From Lachancea thermotolerans CBS 6340 (lineage: Eukaryota > Ascomycota > Saccharomycetes > Saccharomycetales > Saccharomycetaceae), in the NCBI RefSeq assembly GCF_000142805.1, contig NC_013081.1:620001-684000 (forward strand): DNA of 64,000 bases, written 5' to 3'. The translations under genes were made by a program, and so were the position numbers. Shown one piece after another: positions 28,999-37,985 of this stretch; positions within the stretch are counted from its first letter, which is position 1, and every line of letters starts with the position of its first letter. The notes below the pieces were generated by a model that was not told the origin of the DNA, searched no databases, and saw nothing but the letters and a program-made list of their open reading frames with translations.

Positions 28999-31900
28999 TT
29001 ATTGCTCAGCAGCAATTACGCCACTTCTATCACTCCCTCTTCCTCTGAAGGAGCCTCTTCCTCTACCGCTGCCTCTGCCTCTACCTCTGCCTCTGCCAGA
29101 ACCTCTTCCACGACCAGAATAGCCGCGGCCCCTAGAAGGCAAACCATGGCCATTATGGTCTGCAGGCTCAAAGTTCTCTCCGTTAGGAGCAGCAAAATTC
29201 ATTTCCGGAGAAGCGCCATCCCTCTTTTTGAGCAATTCAGCTACTTGCTGGGTCCCAAGTGCGTTGACTGGTATCTGTTGACCTTGGCCGTTCATAACCG
29301 GAGACATGATAGGAATGCCGGCCTGAGGTGGCATTGGGTAATAACCTGGAGGTGCGAAATTTCCGACGAACTGCGGAGGAACAGCCCCAGAAGCATGGGC
29401 ATTGTAAGGAAGCCCGTGTGGGAACTGTTGAGGTGGGGCAGCAGTACCCGGCCCTGAAAATTGATTGAAAACTGCATTGTAAATGTTATTGGCAATGACT
29501 CTATCATCCTGAGAGCCAACCTGAGGGTTGACCTTATTGGCATCCCTGCCCTGGCTGGTATTAGTATCGCTATTCTCTTTGTTACCAGAACTAGGCTCCT
29601 TCTTCTGGATGTGAGTGAGCAGTTCGTGCGCCTGCTTTTTCTTCAAGTCTTCTGTAGGCGGTGTAGCCGACTTGGCATGTCCGCCCTTTTCGGAATTTTT
29701 CTTGGGAGCTTTGCCATTGTTTTTACCTGTTTCTTTAGCGCTTTTAGAGGCCTTTGAATGATAGATGAATTGCCTGTTGCTCAGATTTAGAAGGAAGGAT
29801 GAATCAAGTCCTAGTCCTCTTTTCGTTCTAAGTCTCCCGCCAAAATTGTTACCAGCTACAATTTCGTGGTCGAAAAGAACCTGGATCGAAAGCTTGGGGC
29901 CTATTGTCGTGTAGCCCACGACAGTTCCCTTTGAAAATAATGGAACCTTTCCTGAATCTTGGATGTAGATAACCCTATCTCCCAAATCAAACTTTTGGGT
30001 ACGCAAAAGGGAGAACGATTCTTTTGGATCTAGCACGGCCTCCCGAGGAACTTTGGCGAGTTGCTTCTTGCTAACATCTACAGGGTTTGTAACGTATTTC
30101 TCAATTGCATCCTCAACAGCAATCATAGAAGCTTTCGTCAAAGAATCACTTTCTAAAGAGACAGTAACAAAGTTTTGTCTAACGTTTTTGAGCCAAGAGG
30201 ATACATCGTCAATCAATTTTCTCAAATCGTTAGCATCGACTCCTGGGTAAAGCTTACTGATGCTTGGCACGTCTCTTCCAGCATCCGAAAGTTTGCTGAA
30301 GAGGTCTGGGAAGTTCCTTTTGTACTCGGACAACAGGGCAACTGTCATGTCTGAGTACTCCCAGCCTCTAACATTCCGCCTGGCGTACCCCAACACCTTC
30401 TCGTGGCGTGACTCAAATTTGATCTTCAGACCAAAGTCTACTGACTTATCCTTTAGCCCACTGACCAAAAATTTCGAAGTTATTCTTGACAAGAACAGGG
30501 GGTGAATTTGAAGCTTTTTGGCAACAACGAAAGAAGGGTAGTAGCGAATCATTTTCTCGTCTAGTTTTGCCCTCACTTTCCCAACGTTGGGCTCTGACTT
30601 GGTAACACTCTTTTCGACAGTCAGCTTTAGCCTTGTGGGGCTACTGTAGCCGTCAATAGTGGCCTTCCCACCATAAGCATAGTCACCCAAGAAGATTACG
30701 TCCGATCCTTGAGGGAACTCCTCGTCAATTGGCAATGGTGGTCTTTCCATAAATCTTTCATCTTTGTTCTCGACATCTTCGACGACCAACTGCAATGGGT
30801 AGTACTCCTCAACCGGAGAGAAAGTCTTGGTATAGGCGCCTTCGATAGTTCTGGTCAATCCATTCACTGGGACAACCTTGACAATAGCACGAATGTTGTC
30901 GAGAATGACACCCCTGTTGATAGAGTAGGTTCTCATCATGCTTGACTTTTGTGAGTTGAAAAGCTTTCTTTCGGCCTCTTCTGTTTGCTTTTGTGATATC
31001 TTAATATGATGAATGCCTCTCGCGTCAGTATACTCTGAAGCTTCGAAAGTAGTTTTTCCGTCAGTGATAGAGAGAAGTTTTGACTCCCTCAAGTTAGGCC
31101 ATCTCGTGTAGATGACTTTACCTAGATGTGTCTTGGCGACTTCATCTAAAGTCAAGTTTCCTGCTTTGTATGCGTCTCGAATACTCAAAAGCATTGATTG
31201 TTGTCTTGAAGGTTGCTGAAATATCATGCACCCGTTGTAATCTAACTTATTGTCAAAAGCAAGTGTTTTCAAAGTGGGGAAGCCTGCTAAAGCCTCGACA
31301 CCCAACTTTGCGCCTGTTGGAAGGCCAAATAAAAAGTCTAGCCCTTCCATAGAATCAGGGACAAACTCGCGCTCTGTACAGTGGTTGTGCTCAATATCGG
31401 AAAAGATACCACTCAGTGGCGACTTGTAGACATCGTCGACTTGAGGGTTAAAAACAAAAGCAAGATCAGTGCCAAAACTGTTTCTTCTCTTCTCTTCTGG
31501 GGTCAGCTTTTCGTCATAAGGAGCCATTGCTTCTATAAGCCTATTTTCGTCAACAAATGAAAGTTTTACAACCGCTTCCCAATCAGCAGTTTTACCGTTT
31601 TTATCTAACTCAACTTCGCTGGGGTAAAAGTCCGCAATTGGCGATTTTGGATCATACATCAGAGGCCTGTACACAGTTGGTATCAGGTTCTTGGATCTCT
31701 CAGGCAATACTGCCATCAGCTGCTGGAAAGGTCTGAATGGCTTTCCGAGGTTGAACTTGATACTCTGGTTCAATCCCTTGTACACGTCGGAAATACGTGG
31801 CGCGTAGTGGTATTTGTAGTACCATGACCATGATTGACAACCCCTATAATAATAGAACAATACCCATTGAAGACCTTCAACGTAAGTCTCGGTAAGTTCC

Positions 31901-33489
31901 CGGAGCTTGTCTTCATCATAGTAACTAAATCCCAACTTTTCTCTATAATATTGGTCTCTCCACTTCTCGAACCTCTCATTATAAATTTTTTGCTCCTCCT
32001 CTAGCTCTTCACTATCTTCAACAAGAATGGCCTGTTCATACTTCTTGATGGATTTCCTAAGCGACATAATACGCTGGTCGCGTTCTTCTTGAGATTCATG
32101 TGGATTTATACCGTCAACATCAAGCTGTAAAAAGTAATTGTCCTTTGATTGAGAGTGAGCCACAAACAGACCCAAGTCGAATGCCACCTCTTTCAAGAAA
32201 GAGAGGTTCTCTTTTATTATCTCATCACCAAGGGTAAGAGTAGGAATTTGATCCTCACTGATGTTATTGACATCCAAAGGGTGAGAAGCTGTCTTTAATA
32301 ACCAAGGTTTGATCATTCCAACAATTTTCTTTTGTTGTTTAAGAAGCAGTTTTTTGCCCACTCTCGCCCTCTTTCTTTCACCTTCCAGAGATATGTTTTC
32401 GAGTTGCTTGTTGAACCATTCAACATCAATGTCCTCTCTTTCGAAATTCATCATTTCAAATTCAGAGAGGTATTGCAGCCAAACTTGGAATCTGCTTAAG
32501 TTAATTGTCCCTTGTTCGTTTATGTAGCCGTCTGTGTGCTTCAAGGCTTCTTTGAAAGTTTGCAAAAGAACAGGGAAAGCACCTTTGTTCAAATGCAAGT
32601 CTGGCAAATTGGGCAGGAAATCGTTACCAATCACGAACATAACCAGAATGAAATCATCCAAAATTCTCTCGAAATCATACTCAAACTGTAAGTCATCGGC
32701 GATTTCTCTAAATTCGAGTTCCAAGTATTCTCTCAACATTGAAATGTGAAGAAGGTAAAAATTTTGGTACTCTAAAGGCGCAGCCTTTTGACGTCTACCG
32801 AAAGTTACTTCTTCTCTTAGTAATGCGAAGTGGGGGTCGTGCGTTGAGAGACCCAACATTATCAAATCCGCATCTAAACCGTAGATGCAATGTCTAGTGT
32901 TTGCATTGTAGTCGGGTTGCGCTCTCATTCTTCTGATGTACTCCATTATCTTATGCTCACCCTCACCAGGTACCTCGTGGCCTGAAAGGATGATACTAGT
33001 GGAACTCCATGCAGAATCGTTTGATATTTTGTCATGGATGAAATATTTTAGGTTCTCCGTTAATTTTGCCATGAACTCTGTCCCCGGCGTGATGGAATTC
33101 GAATCAAAAGGTTCCCCCTTAGGTATTTCTTCCCCATCGCGGATAGCTTTCTCGAGTGCTTTTTCGGCATCCATAGCCGTCCTGAAACGACGAGCCCTTT
33201 GCTGGTTCATTTTTGCCCTAGGCGCAACACCATCAATAGCCATGTAGAACGTCTGTTTGGGGCCAATGGTGTGAAATAGATGGTCGATGTATGCAAAGAT
33301 CTTTGAAAACACCTCCTCCTCCGACATCCGCTTCTTTACGTCGTCGTCATTGGCGTGAGTACAAGTATGCAGGATGGAATTCATATCGAGATACAGGTTG
33401 TCAAACTCTGGAATTTGGGTCCCATCAATCAATTGAGAAATCATAGGCCATCTCTCAGAGATGTACCTAAAAAATTTTGGAATACCCAT
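28999..33489 (-). CDS. XRN1: Xrn1 (Kem1), cytoplasmic 5'-3' exoribonuclease
   Basis: 1496 residues (S. cerevisiae 1528). It begins MGIPKFFRYISERWP. The catalytic acids are visible: D35 in YLDMNS, E176 and E178 in HEVPGEGEHK, D206 and D208 in YGLDADLIML. The conserved exonuclease core, then PAZ/KOW/SH3-like regions, reach to about 1170. The C-terminal 300 residues are disordered, with PQAGIPIMSP and a terminal Arg/Gly region (SRGRGYSGRGRGSGRG). Xrn1 degrades decapped mRNA. S. cerevisiae Xrn1 lacks such a clean RG tail as far as I recall, so this end deserves comparison. Divergent from NUP49, as YGL173C/YGL172W. Confidence 0.98.
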   Translation of the reverse strand: MGIPKFFRYISERWPMISQLIDGTQIPEFDNLYLDMNSILHTCTHANDDDVKKRMSEEEVFSKIFAYIDHLFHTIGPKQTFYMAIDGVAPRAKMNQQRARRFRTAMDAEKALEKAIRDGEEIPKGEPFDSNSITPGTEFMAKLTENLKYFIHDKISNDSAWSSTSIILSGHEVPGEGEHKIMEYIRRMRAQPDYNANTRHCIYGLDADLIMLGLSTHDPHFALLREEVTFGRRQKAAPLEYQNFYLLHISMLREYLELEFREIADDLQFEYDFERILDDFILVMFVIGNDFLPNLPDLHLNKGAFPVLLQTFKEALKHTDGYINEQGTINLSRFQVWLQYLSEFEMMNFEREDIDVEWFNKQLENISLEGERKRARVGKKLLLKQQKKIVGMIKPWLLKTASHPLDVNNISEDQIPTLTLGDEIIKENLSFLKEVAFDLGLFVAHSQSKDNYFLQLDVDGINPHESQEERDQRIMSLRKSIKKYEQAILVEDSEELEEEQKIYNERFEKWRDQYYREKLGFSYYDEDKLRELTETYVEGLQWVLFYYYRGCQSWSWYYKYHYAPRISDVYKGLNQSIKFNLGKPFRPFQQLMAVLPERSKNLIPTVYRPLMYDPKSPIADFYPSEVELDKNGKTADWEAVVKLSFVDENRLIEAMAPYDEKLTPEEKRRNSFGTDLAFVFNPQVDDVYKSPLSGIFSDIEHNHCTEREFVPDSMEGLDFLFGLPTGAKLGVEALAGFPTLKTLAFDNKLDYNGCMIFQQPSRQQSMLLSIRDAYKAGNLTLDEVAKTHLGKVIYTRWPNLRESKLLSITDGKTTFEASEYTDARGIHHIKISQKQTEEAERKLFNSQKSSMMRTYSINRGVILDNIRAIVKVVPVNGLTRTIEGAYTKTFSPVEEYYPLQLVVEDVENKDERFMERPPLPIDEEFPQGSDVIFLGDYAYGGKATIDGYSSPTRLKLTVEKSVTKSEPNVGKVRAKLDEKMIRYYPSFVVAKKLQIHPLFLSRITSKFLVSGLKDKSVDFGLKIKFESRHEKVLGYARRNVRGWEYSDMTVALLSEYKRNFPDLFSKLSDAGRDVPSISKLYPGVDANDLRKLIDDVSSWLKNVRQNFVTVSLESDSLTKASMIAVEDAIEKYVTNPVDVSKKQLAKVPREAVLDPKESFSLLRTQKFDLGDRVIYIQDSGKVPLFSKGTVVGYTTIGPKLSIQVLFDHEIVAGNNFGGRLRTKRGLGLDSSFLLNLSNRQFIYHSKASKSAKETGKNNGKAPKKNSEKGGHAKSATPPTEDLKKKQAHELLTHIQKKEPSSGNKENSDTNTSQGRDANKVNPQVGSQDDRVIANNIYNAVFNQFSGPGTAAPPQQFPHGLPYNAHASGAVPPQFVGNFAPPGYYPMPPQAGIPIMSPVMNGQGQQIPVNALGTQQVAELLKKRDGASPEMNFAAPNGENFEPADHNGHGLPSRGRGYSGRGRGSGRGRGRGRGSGRGRGSFRGRGSDRSGVIAAEQ

Positions 33490-33965
33490 CTTTATTGAAT
33501 ATTAGAACAGTTTCGGAGCACAAAAACAGTGGAAGTCCTGGAGATTCTCGGAATTATCTAGGTCTTTGTTTGCAAATGCGCGGTTATCCAGTATATGGAA
33601 ATTTACGCGAATACGGGGGTGGTGGCAAACTCTAGTGAAAACTTCAAAATTTAGTCCTCTTTGCCTGCAGAGAACAAATATAGAAACGATGTGCTGTTGT
33701 AGGTAGCAATAACAGCAAAAAAGTGCTTCCGAATTGAGCAGTCGAGTGGTTCTGTTCCGCTCTTATTTTCTGGTTGCAGCTGGTAAGATTAGAGAGTCTA
33801 TTAGCTTCACATTGACTTGAGTTTATTATTTAAGAAAAGTGTTGATGTCATGACACACGTTTCAAAAATTTTCCTGGTGAAGATCTTCTGCTAATGTCAA
33901 CAGGCCAATAAATGCTAGATATGACGCGATACAGCTTCTTCCTGTGAAACAAAAAGAGACTCAAA
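33490..33965. other. XRN1/NUP49 divergent promoter region
   Basis: 476 bases of mixed composition between two divergent starts. No open frame, tRNA or clear factor site stands out. Confidence 0.5.
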
Positions 33966-35573
33966 ATGTTCAATTTTGGCAGAGCCGCCTCCGCATCTGC
34001 CGCTAATACATCTGGTAGTGGTGGCATGTTTGGTCAGTCATCGAACGCCGCTCCAGGCGGCGGTCTTTTTGGTAATTCTAACAACACTCAGCAGCAAGGA
34101 ATAAGTGGCTTTGGCCAGAACAATACTACACAAAGCTCAAGCGGTGGACTTTTTGGCCAGAATAACCAACAGCAACAAACTGGAGGGTTATTTGGCCAGA
34201 ACAAACCAGCCACAGGCGGCTTGTTCGGCCAAAGCAATCAACCTACGCAACAACAGGGCCAAACTGGCGGGGGGTTGTTTGGGCAGCCAAACCAACAGCA
34301 GCAGCAGCAGCAACAGCAGCCTGGTGGACTGTTCGGCCAAAACTCACAGCCTCAGCAGTCAGGCGGTGGTCTCTTTGGCCAGTCAGGTCAGCAGTCGCAA
34401 CAAACTGGTGGTGGTCTCTTTGGCGGCTCCAGCTCGGCCACCACCGGGACGTCGAACGGGCTCTTTGGGCAAGCAGGCTCTTCGAATACCTCTAACTTTG
34501 GAAGCAATACCAACCCTACCCAGGGCAGAGGTGGCCTTTTTGGACAAAATCAGAACACATCCGCGGGCGCTTCGGGAGGGTTGTTTGGAAACAAACCAGC
34601 GGCACCAGGCGGGCTATTTGGTAGCAACAATGCGGGCTCAAACACCAACGGAGCTTCTTCATTTGGCAACAACTCTGCATCGAATACGACGGGTGGTCTA
34701 TTTGGCAACAAGCCAGCCGGCTCTACATCTCTCTTTGGGAACAACACGAACAACAAAACGGGGCTCTTTGGGAATAACAACTCTACTAACCCTTCAGGGA
34801 GCTTATTCGGAAACAAGCCTGCGACATCATCGCTCTTTGGCGGTAACAACAACGGGCCCTCAGGCTTGTTTGGAAACCAGCAACCTCAACCACAATTGCA
34901 GTCCCAGCCTGCTCTACAATCATTGTCACAGCTACCACTGACGCCGATGACTCGCGTCGTCGACCTGCCGCCGCAAATCCGTCAAGAGATTGAGCAGCTA
35001 GACCAATACATTCAAAGGCAAGTGGCAATTTCACAACATCTAAAAGCGGACACTGAAGATCATACAGGGCTTATTCAGTCTATTCCCCGTGACATTAAAT
35101 ATCTGCAGACGACACACTCATTGACTCATCAGTCGCTGGCGCACGATTTGCGCAAGATTACGGGTATTAAGGAGATCACTGATCAGAACATAGCAGACTC
35201 ACAAACATTTTCAATCATTCTGCAACAGCTCATAACGCCTGGTAACAAAATATCATCGCTTGAGCTGGATAAGTTTTTCCAGGAGAAAATTCAACTATAC
35301 AAATCGAGACTGGATGAGTACTTTTATGTCCTCTCCGACATCGAAAGCGCAGTCCATGGCATTGAAAGGGATATGCTGGGTGTAACATCTACGGACGGAA
35401 GCCAAGATACTAGCAAAGACAATACAAGCTGGAAAACAGGTATCAACGCCATTGTGTCCACCGTGCTGGAAGAATTTGAGCTTTTCATGGACATGGCAGA
35501 AAGGATAGCCGAACTGCATCAAAAGGTGAAGGAGGTCACTGGCAATTACAAGAACACCCTAATAAAAGCCTAA
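33966..35573 (+). CDS. NUP49: Nup49, central-channel GLFG nucleoporin
   Basis: 535 residues (S. cerevisiae 472). Residues 1 to about 315 are natively disordered, with many GLFG/GLFGN/GLFGQ repeats separated by Asn/Gln/Ser/Thr-rich spacers. This is the permeability-barrier meshwork that binds karyopherins. About 335-535 is the alpha-helical coiled-coil region that assembles with Nsp1 and Nup57 in the Nsp1 complex. A run of nine glutamines near residue 115 is encoded by a CAG/CAA repeat. The extra length compared with S. cerevisiae is in the repeat region. Confidence 0.96.
   Translation: MFNFGRAASASAANTSGSGGMFGQSSNAAPGGGLFGNSNNTQQQGISGFGQNNTTQSSSGGLFGQNNQQQQTGGLFGQNKPATGGLFGQSNQPTQQQGQTGGGLFGQPNQQQQQQQQQPGGLFGQNSQPQQSGGGLFGQSGQQSQQTGGGLFGGSSSATTGTSNGLFGQAGSSNTSNFGSNTNPTQGRGGLFGQNQNTSAGASGGLFGNKPAAPGGLFGSNNAGSNTNGASSFGNNSASNTTGGLFGNKPAGSTSLFGNNTNNKTGLFGNNNSTNPSGSLFGNKPATSSLFGGNNNGPSGLFGNQQPQPQLQSQPALQSLSQLPLTPMTRVVDLPPQIRQEIEQLDQYIQRQVAISQHLKADTEDHTGLIQSIPRDIKYLQTTHSLTHQSLAHDLRKITGIKEITDQNIADSQTFSIILQQLITPGNKISSLELDKFFQEKIQLYKSRLDEYFYVLSDIESAVHGIERDMLGVTSTDGSQDTSKDNTSWKTGINAIVSTVLEEFELFMDMAERIAELHQKVKEVTGNYKNTLIKA
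34290..34319 (+). repeat. CAG/CAA trinucleotide repeat in NUP49
   Basis: A CAG-rich run encoding consecutive glutamines lies between two GLFG repeats. Such tracts vary in length by replication slippage and here would only change spacer length in a disordered region. Confidence 0.8.
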
Positions 35574-36128
35574 GATTGCCTCCTATTATAACTCAAATGC
35601 TAACCGAGATAATTAAAAGGCTCCGACAAGGCCCATGAATGGGTTTAACCACAACTGCCAAAATGCAAATCATGTTTCTGCATCAAACAATACAAGCCAA
35701 AATGCTTGCCAGCCTGTAAATGGCTACAGTACTTGTCATCGGACGCTCGCCTAAAATACATCATCTGAGTAACTTGACCTTGTGGGCGTACTATAGCGAA
35801 TGCACTCAACTCCGATTTCCGCGCAACTTTAAATGGGGACCTCATCAGAGTGCTACAATAGCGGAAGCTGCCTTTTCGTCTTGGCTCGCGTTGCCAATAA
35901 CTGCTCTGTCGCAGATGTATTTCTATACGAAAGGCATCGCTGGGGTCTATATATTGGCCAAGGGGGATCAAGTTCGGAGCCGCATTTACCTGCTACAAAA
36001 GTTAACTTACGATTTAGTTAGAAGGTCGAACGTGTTCACATTGGCGTATCTTTGAGCGGCATTTCGGCAGGGGATCAGAGATAATTTTTACTCTATAGAG
36101 TTATACAAGAGCGTAACAAAGAGTTACA
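35574..36128. other. NUP49 3' flank and promoter of the ATG39-like gene
   Basis: 555 bases. AT-rich after NUP49. No open frame with an ATG start resembles a gene, and no RNA gene was recognised. Confidence 0.5.
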
Positions 36129-37211
36129 ATGCCTGACATGAAGAAGAAGAGCGACAAAAACGATAAGATCTGGAATGTGGTTAGTTTTGATCGTGAATCG
36201 AGAGTGCAGCCTCAGCCTCAGGTTTCCGTCGAACTTGTCACAGAAGAAGGGTTGTGCGATGACATTTTGTCCAATGCCAGTAGTGATGAATCTGAGTTGC
36301 CTGCGAGCCCCTTGAAGCAAAGCAACACCGAACTAAGCTTTGGAACCTTGGTGGGGAGAAATGAAGACGAAGATGATTTTGCGGCACCTGAGAGGCAGGA
36401 AGAATGTTCGGCGCCTAAAACAGGCTCCTCTCTACTGCGCGCTATCACCACTTTGAAAACTTGGCACGTTGTAGTATTGACATCATCGACCACTTTGTTT
36501 CTAACATACGTTGTTCAGTCTTTTCTCTACAACCAGGCTACTGAGCTAGGAAATGAGACCGCCACCGTGCCATATTTCACTGACCATGGCGCGAGCTACA
36601 GGAATGTGGATTTTGTTCTGCCCTTTGGAGATATCTCGGAGAATACCAGTAAGTTTATTGTCGACTTTGAGAACAGAGTTGCGATCCCTATATTAGCCGA
36701 AGTGTCACCATGGCAAGCGACGAAGTTCCAAGTAAATCAGAAAGCTGCGTGTTATTGGAAAGGCTTCAAATCGTTTTGCAATGAGCACGCTGAGACCTTG
36801 TCTGAGCGTTTTAGTGGAGCTGGCAACGCTTTGAAAAACACTTTGCGAAGGTCAGGGAGTCTGTTCGCAGGGAGACTTGGTGAATTGGCGGCAAATTTTG
36901 AACCTGTGAAAGCCTCTGCCAGTGCCTTAGGCGAACGTTTGGTACAGAATTACAAGGATTGTGACGCGTATTACCGAAACAATTTTCCTATGTGTGGGCG
37001 CTATATCCGCGGCAAGGCCCACGGCCTTGTTGGAAACACTAGGTCACTTCCAAGACGCTTAGGAGCCCTGAAGCCTACTCTAGGAGCCAATTTGCGTAAA
37101 GCTTTGTCGACGTCAGATCGTATAGTTCAAAAAGCCGATCTCTATGTACTCTCGAGGTGGAACAATACAATTGAAATGCTCAGGTTCAAAAAAAAGAATA
37201 TCATTCCTTGA
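36129..37211 (+). CDS. ATG39: Probable Atg39-type nuclear-envelope autophagy receptor
   Basis: 360 residues, single pass. Near the N-terminus is an Atg8-interacting-type motif WNVV (15-18), comparable to the WNLV reported for S. cerevisiae Atg39. An acidic Ser-rich stretch (LSNASSDESELPASPL, about 47-62) could serve as an Atg11-binding site. One hydrophobic segment at about 113-135 is followed by glycosylation-type sequons. The C-terminal half is rich in amphipathic helices with repeated GxxLG-like spacing, as in the Atg39 perinuclear-space region that binds the inner nuclear membrane. Overall similarity is weak, but ATG39 (YLR312C) and KNS1 (YLL019C) belong to sister regions in S. cerevisiae, so the adjacency to KNS1 supports the call. 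Confidence 0.66.
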   Translation: MPDMKKKSDKNDKIWNVVSFDRESRVQPQPQVSVELVTEEGLCDDILSNASSDESELPASPLKQSNTELSFGTLVGRNEDEDDFAAPERQEECSAPKTGSSLLRAITTLKTWHVVVLTSSTTLFLTYVVQSFLYNQATELGNETATVPYFTDHGASYRNVDFVLPFGDISENTSKFIVDFENRVAIPILAEVSPWQATKFQVNQKAACYWKGFKSFCNEHAETLSERFSGAGNALKNTLRRSGSLFAGRLGELAANFEPVKASASALGERLVQNYKDCDAYYRNNFPMCGRYIRGKAHGLVGNTRSLPRRLGALKPTLGANLRKALSTSDRIVQKADLYVLSRWNNTIEMLRFKKKNIIP

Positions 37212-37985
37212 AAAGCCCATTCTGGGAAAGAGCATTGTTTGGTAATCGTGGCAGGCTTAACGCTGGCGTTCAAAGGATTTAATGATAGCGGGTGAATATA
37301 TTATTGACCCGTTCAGGTTTGACACACTCAGGTTCTAACTTTGGGGAGATTCCCATTGAAGAGGCAGGTTTTTTTTATGTAGTAAGTATTGATTTGAAAA
37401 CGAGATGACTATCTTAAATCGGGCTTCGCATGTCTTCGAGCCAACAATCGGTGCTTTGTTTTATCAGACGAGCGGATAAAAGGTTTTTAGTGAGCATGTA
37501 GGATGGAGAGCATATTAAACCGCGTGAAATTATAGTACACAAGCCCCGTCCAATTCCATGAACAAAATGTTGACACAATGTGTAAGATGGGTTTCCATAA
37601 GCGGTAAACAGTGCTATAGTTTGCGTAGACTCTAAATAACCCTTATAGTAATTCGTAAGCGCTGCTCTCAAAGTCACCTGAAGCGTTCGTAAATGTCATT
37701 GGACAACGTTTTGCGTCAGAATGGTGTGACGTGTCTGCGAGTTAAAAAGTGGAACATCCGAACGACGAAGGCGGGAACGACCTATACGCAAATTGCGTTT
37801 CAGCGCGCAGATCTGACTGGTAGCTCATCTAATCTGGGGACCCATCATCGTTGGAACAGCACCGTCCTCCCTTGACCCACGCATACACTTGCAGCACTTG
37901 GGTTGTGAACCTCGGGTGCGCGGTCTTTCTAGATACACTAAATTCAAAATAAAATAAAATTCTTGCAAATAACATGCTACATCTT
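37212..37985. other. Convergent region ATG39-like / KNS1
   Basis: 774 bases between convergent stops, long for two 3' ends. It contains one short ATG-started plus-strand frame (37693-37875, listed separately). No tRNA was seen. Confidence 0.45.
37693..37875 (+). CDS. Small uncharacterised ORF, 60 residues
   Basis: This ATG-started frame encodes MSLDNVLRQNGVTCLRVKKW... and ends NSTVLP. It has balanced composition, with no transmembrane segment or known motif. It lies in an unusually long gap between convergent genes, where a small gene would be plausible. I do not recognise it, and it may be chance. Confidence 0.22.
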   Translation: MSLDNVLRQNGVTCLRVKKWNIRTTKAGTTYTQIAFQRADLTGSSSNLGTHHRWNSTVLP

